Shown in pieces: positions 6,111-8,396 of a stretch of 8,396 nt of DNA. Position 1 is the stretch's first letter. Each line of letters starts with the position of its first letter. Below the pieces are notes generated by a model. It did no database searches. It was given only the letters and a program-made list of their open reading frames with translations, and had not been told where the DNA came from. Source of the DNA: Candidatus Eiseniibacteriota bacterium (lineage in GTDB: Bacteria; Eisenbacteria; RBG-16-71-46; CAIMUX01); contig JAGQHR010000100.1 in NCBI GenBank assembly GCA_020431745.1, positions 1-8,396 of the forward strand. The letters are read 5' to 3'. The translations under genes and the position numbers were made by a program.

Positions 6111-6581
6111 CTAGGAATCCGCGAAGACCTCCTGCATGAGGCGCGTCAACGCGTCGCGGTCGGCCTCATCGAAGGCATCCGGCGTGTGGCTGTCGAGATC
6201 CAGCACGGCGAGGAGCTCGCCGGCCGCGTCCAGCACCGGCACGACCAGCTCGGCGCGGGCCAGCGGATCGCACGCGATGTGACCGGGAAAGGCGTGGATG
6301 TCGGGGACCAGCTGGGCCGTCCGCGTGCGGGCTGCCGCGCCGCACACCCCGCGATCGAACGTGATGCGCAGGCAGCCCACCGGACCCTGATAGGGACCGA
6401 CGACGAGCACTCCGGGCGTCATCACCCGGTAGAAGCCACAGAACGAGACCCGCGGCAGGTGGTGATAGAGCACGGCAGCCACCGAGGCCATCCGGGCGAT
6501 GACGTCGGGTTCGTCCGCGAGCAGCGCGTGCAGCTCCCTCCGACAGGTATCGTGGATCGTATCGAGGTTCGGAGGATTCAT
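6111..6581 (-). CDS. msrC: Free methionine-(R)-sulfoxide reductase (GAF-domain fRMsr)
   Basis: GAF-fold enzyme that reduces free (not protein-bound) methionine-R-sulfoxide to methionine in the cytosol, repairing oxidised methionine with electrons usually supplied by thioredoxin. The 156-residue product is one GAF domain of normal length. The three diagnostic cysteines are C70 (PVGC), C80 (GVCG) and C104 (GHIACD), with the same 10- and 24-residue spacings as C84, C94 and C118 of the E. coli enzyme. E111 and the VLDLDS acids D128 and D130 correspond to the substrate-binding acids. Other family hallmarks are SFCGFY, LVVGPYQG and LVPDIHAFPGHI. The reading frame is open upstream, but the ATG at 6581 has GGAG seven nt upstream and gives the standard N-terminus. 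It lies 61 bp after the subtilase stop. TrxB encoded in the same window could supply its reducing power through thioredoxin, though it is in the opposite block. Confidence 0.94.
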   Translation of the reverse strand: MNPPNLDTIHDTCRRELHALLADEPDVIARMASVAAVLYHHLPRVSFCGFYRVMTPGVLVVGPYQGPVGCLRITFDRGVCGAAARTRTAQLVPDIHAFPGHIACDPLARAELVVPVLDAAGELLAVLDLDSHTPDAFDEADRDALTRLMQEVFADS

Positions 6582-6601
6582 CGGTGTGCTCCGGGGTGCG
6601 A

Positions 6602-6642
6602 GTGTGCGACGCGAGGCGGTCGGATTGCGCGGCACCGCACAC
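6602..6642. repeat. 7-bp inverted repeat filling the subtilase-msrC gap
   Basis: GTGTGCG (6602-6608) and CGCACAC (6636-6642) are perfect inverted arms 27 bp apart; the second abuts the subtilase stop codon. On the minus strand this could form a large-loop stem right after the subtilase gene, without a T run. It may protect the transcript 3' end or attenuate read-through into msrC, or be chance. Confidence 0.35.
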
Positions 6643-8396
6643 CTAGGGTCGAGTCCATGCAAACGTGCCCCGGGCTCCGGTGACCGAATCCACGGCCCAG
6701 TACCGTCCGCGCACCAGGCCCGCGCCTCCCAGAGGATAGAGTACGACTCCGTCCTGGCGTACCGGAAGCACACGGCCGACACGGCGCCCCCCGGAGTCCA
6801 CGATCGTGACCGGACCGGGACCCTCCCCGAGCATCGCGAACGCGCCGCTCGTTCCCGGCTCGAAGCGGAGGACGAGGTTCCGCCCCATTCCTTCGGGAGC
6901 GAGGCGCGGGGCGGTTCGCGGGGCGAACCCGGGCTGCCAGAGCCGCACCCGGCCCCATCCCACCGCATCCGGCTCGCTCGTTCCGCCGAGCGGGCCCGCG
7001 GATGCTCCGAGCAGGCGGCGAATCTCGCGATCGTTCCAGTGGACGTCGTGGAGCCCGCCTTGGATCTTCGCGGAAAGGAGGAGGGCGACCGCTCCCGCGA
7101 CGTGGGGGCATGCGGCCGACGTTCCGGTGAAGCTGGCATAGGCCCGAACGGTCGTGCACACGCCATCGGGGCCGACGAGCTCCGGCTTCGCGAGCCCCGT
7201 GAGCGTCGGGCCGTACGACGAGAACGGCTCCAACGACTGATCGGCCCAGGAAAAGGCACCCACGGAAATCGTGAAGGGACTGTCCGCGGGCATGGTGACG
7301 CTTCCGGCGGCCACCCGGTCCTCTGGGTCGATGATTCCGCGGTCGAGTCGAAATACGCGAAGCGTCACTCCGGTGGGGTCGCCGGATTTCAGTCGGATGC
7401 GGAAGTTCGGATCGGTCAGGACGCGTGACGAGGTGAGGTCGCGGTAGGCGTACGGGTATCCGTCGAAGTCTTCGTCCGTGCGTGCGATGAGGTCGTTGCC
7501 GTCGCGGATCTCGAGCTCGAAGGCGAGATCGGTGGACAGCGGCCAACGGTCCCACAGCAGCACGAGGCTGGGGGCGCCCGTTCCCAGGATGACCTGTTCG
7601 CGGGACTCGCTGAGCTCCAGAAGCGAGTCGCCGTCGGCGTCGCGGAAGGCGCCCATCCAATGAGTTCGGGCGAAGTTTCCCGATGACGTCACCCAGATCA
7701 TCCCGTCCTGTGCCGCGGCTTCGGCGAGCTCGTCGATCGGTCCGGTCCCGTCCCCTCCGCCGAGGAACCAAGCCAGCGAATGGCTCAGCACCTCCACCCG
7801 ATTGTTCTTCATCCAGGCGAGCGCTTGTTGGAGATCGACGGCGGTCCCGAGTCCTGCGAAGTAGATCTCCGCGTCGGGCGCCACGTCGTGCACGATCTCG
7901 CCGCAGGCGGTTCCGTGGGTGTGCGAGGGGTCTCCCGAGGCGAAGGCGCGGGTCGTTACCTGACGCGGAAGCTCGGTGCCGATCCTCTCCGAGACCCCCG
8001 CGAATCCCAGGTCGAGGATTCCGACTCGCACGCCCTGACCTCGGTAGCCGAGGGTCTGGAAGTCCGGAACCAGCATGTCGCCCAGACCTTGGGAGAGGGT
8101 GGGCGTCCCGTCGCATCCACCGCTCGACGGGGAGTCCTCCAGAACCGGGCCGATCGGCGCCGAAACGGCGACGGCCCCGGCCAACCTCGCCAGGTCCGCG
8201 ATTCGTTCCGGCGGCGCCAGGAATTCCAACGTCGGTCCGATCCAGCCGCGCCACTCGATGCCCTGCGCCTCCAGCTCCGCGAGCGCCGATCGCGTCGACG
8301 CGGGCAGATGCTCCCGTGCGGTGTCGACGGCGTCGAGCGCCGAGGCGCCCCATTGCGTGGGAATCCAGGCGCGTCCTTCCTCGGTGTCCGGGTCGA
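6643..8396 (-). CDS. Subtilisin-family (S8) serine peptidase with inserted beta domain and C-terminal beta domain, 5'-truncated by the window edge
   Basis: Predicted exported endopeptidase; 583 residues are visible and the start and any signal peptide lie beyond the right edge. A TTG at 8229 is not taken as the start, because the frame stays open upstream and encodes what looks like the end of an I9-like prodomain (EHLPASTRSALAELEAQG, then ERIADLARLAGAVAVSAP). The catalytic set is complete: Asp in VGILDLGF (codon 8011-8013), His in THGT (7915-7917), oxyanion Asn in SSGN (7675-7677) and Ser in GTSAACPH (7117-7119). After the Asn comes an EF-hand-like loop DADGDSLLELSE (7606-7641), then about 90 beta-rich residues (about 7330-7596) before SVGAFS...FSSYGPT. 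The last 85 or so residues (6646-6906) form another beta-rich segment ending VDSGGRRVGRVL...GRYWAV, reminiscent of FlgD-like or sorting-type C-terminal domains. The gene leads the minus-strand block, ahead of msrC. Substrate and destination are unknown; secretion is inferred from family and architecture. Confidence 0.9.
   Translation of the reverse strand, partial: DPDTEEGRAWIPTQWGASALDAVDTAREHLPASTRSALAELEAQGIEWRGWIGPTLEFLAPPERIADLARLAGAVAVSAPIGPVLEDSPSSGGCDGTPTLSQGLGDMLVPDFQTLGYRGQGVRVGILDLGFAGVSERIGTELPRQVTTRAFASGDPSHTHGTACGEIVHDVAPDAEIYFAGLGTAVDLQQALAWMKNNRVEVLSHSLAWFLGGGDGTGPIDELAEAAAQDGMIWVTSSGNFARTHWMGAFRDADGDSLLELSESREQVILGTGAPSLVLLWDRWPLSTDLAFELEIRDGNDLIARTDEDFDGYPYAYRDLTSSRVLTDPNFRIRLKSGDPTGVTLRVFRLDRGIIDPEDRVAAGSVTMPADSPFTISVGAFSWADQSLEPFSSYGPTLTGLAKPELVGPDGVCTTVRAYASFTGTSAACPHVAGAVALLLSAKIQGGLHDVHWNDREIRRLLGASAGPLGGTSEPDAVGWGRVRLWQPGFAPRTAPRLAPEGMGRNLVLRFEPGTSGAFAMLGEGPGPVTIVDSGGRRVGRVLPVRQDGVVLYPLGGAGLVRGRYWAVDSVTGARGTFAWTRP

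Noticed and set aside
4696..6114. 472-codon plus-strand frame opposite the NrnA-type gene
   Set aside because: Antisense to a complete DHH/DHHA1 gene with a good start and ribosome binding site; no recognisable domain.
6643..8229. TTG at 8229 as the start of the subtilase
   Set aside because: The frame continues to the window edge with a plausible prodomain, and a TTG start would leave no signal peptide.
6578..8353. 591-codon minus-strand frame overlapping the subtilase in another phase
   Set aside because: Its translation is dominated by Arg, Gly and Pro, while the other phase encodes the full subtilase triad.

Overview
This is a GC-rich bacterial chromosomal segment carrying eight protein-coding genes in two convergent blocks. 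Coding density is high, and long shadow frames run opposite most genes, as expected at this base composition. I see no rRNA, tRNA, CRISPR array, insertion sequence or phage gene. The gene content does not fix the organism. The combination of very high GC, a secreted subtilase ending in what looks like a FlgD-like/sorting-type beta domain, and a LeuA-like enzyme away from other leucine genes would suit an uncultured high-GC lineage of the FCB group (for example Candidatus Eisenbacteria or a gemmatimonad). That placement is inference only.

Plus-strand block (1-3537): the C-terminal three quarters of a leucyl aminopeptidase (pepA, cut by the left edge), thioredoxin reductase (trxB), a stand-alone LON N-terminal-domain protein, and, after a 217-bp gap holding a possible promoter and a UUCG hairpin, peptide deformylase (def). 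The first three genes are closely spaced (92 and 15 bp) and could be cotranscribed. def probably has its own promoter.

Minus-strand block (3622-8396, read right to left): a subtilisin-family serine peptidase (cut by the right edge), a free methionine-(R)-sulfoxide reductase (msrC), a DHH/DHHA1 phosphoesterase of the NrnA type, and a LeuA-like DRE-TIM acyltransferase or lyase without a regulatory domain. Gaps are 61, 173 and 57 bp. The 173-bp gap before the NrnA-type gene contains a promoter-like element, short repeats and a dyad, so that gene may start its own transcript.

Taken together the segment looks like ordinary housekeeping and maintenance: protein N-terminal processing and turnover (Def, PepA, LON-domain protein, subtilase), thiol and methionine redox repair (TrxB, with MsrC as a likely indirect client through thioredoxin), small-RNA or nucleotide-phosphate recycling (NrnA type) and one acyl-CoA condensing enzyme of uncertain substrate. 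I found no convincing new biological system. The points most worth a second look are the LeuA-like enzyme's substrate, the domain layout of the subtilase, and the regulatory-looking DNA upstream of def and of the NrnA-type gene.
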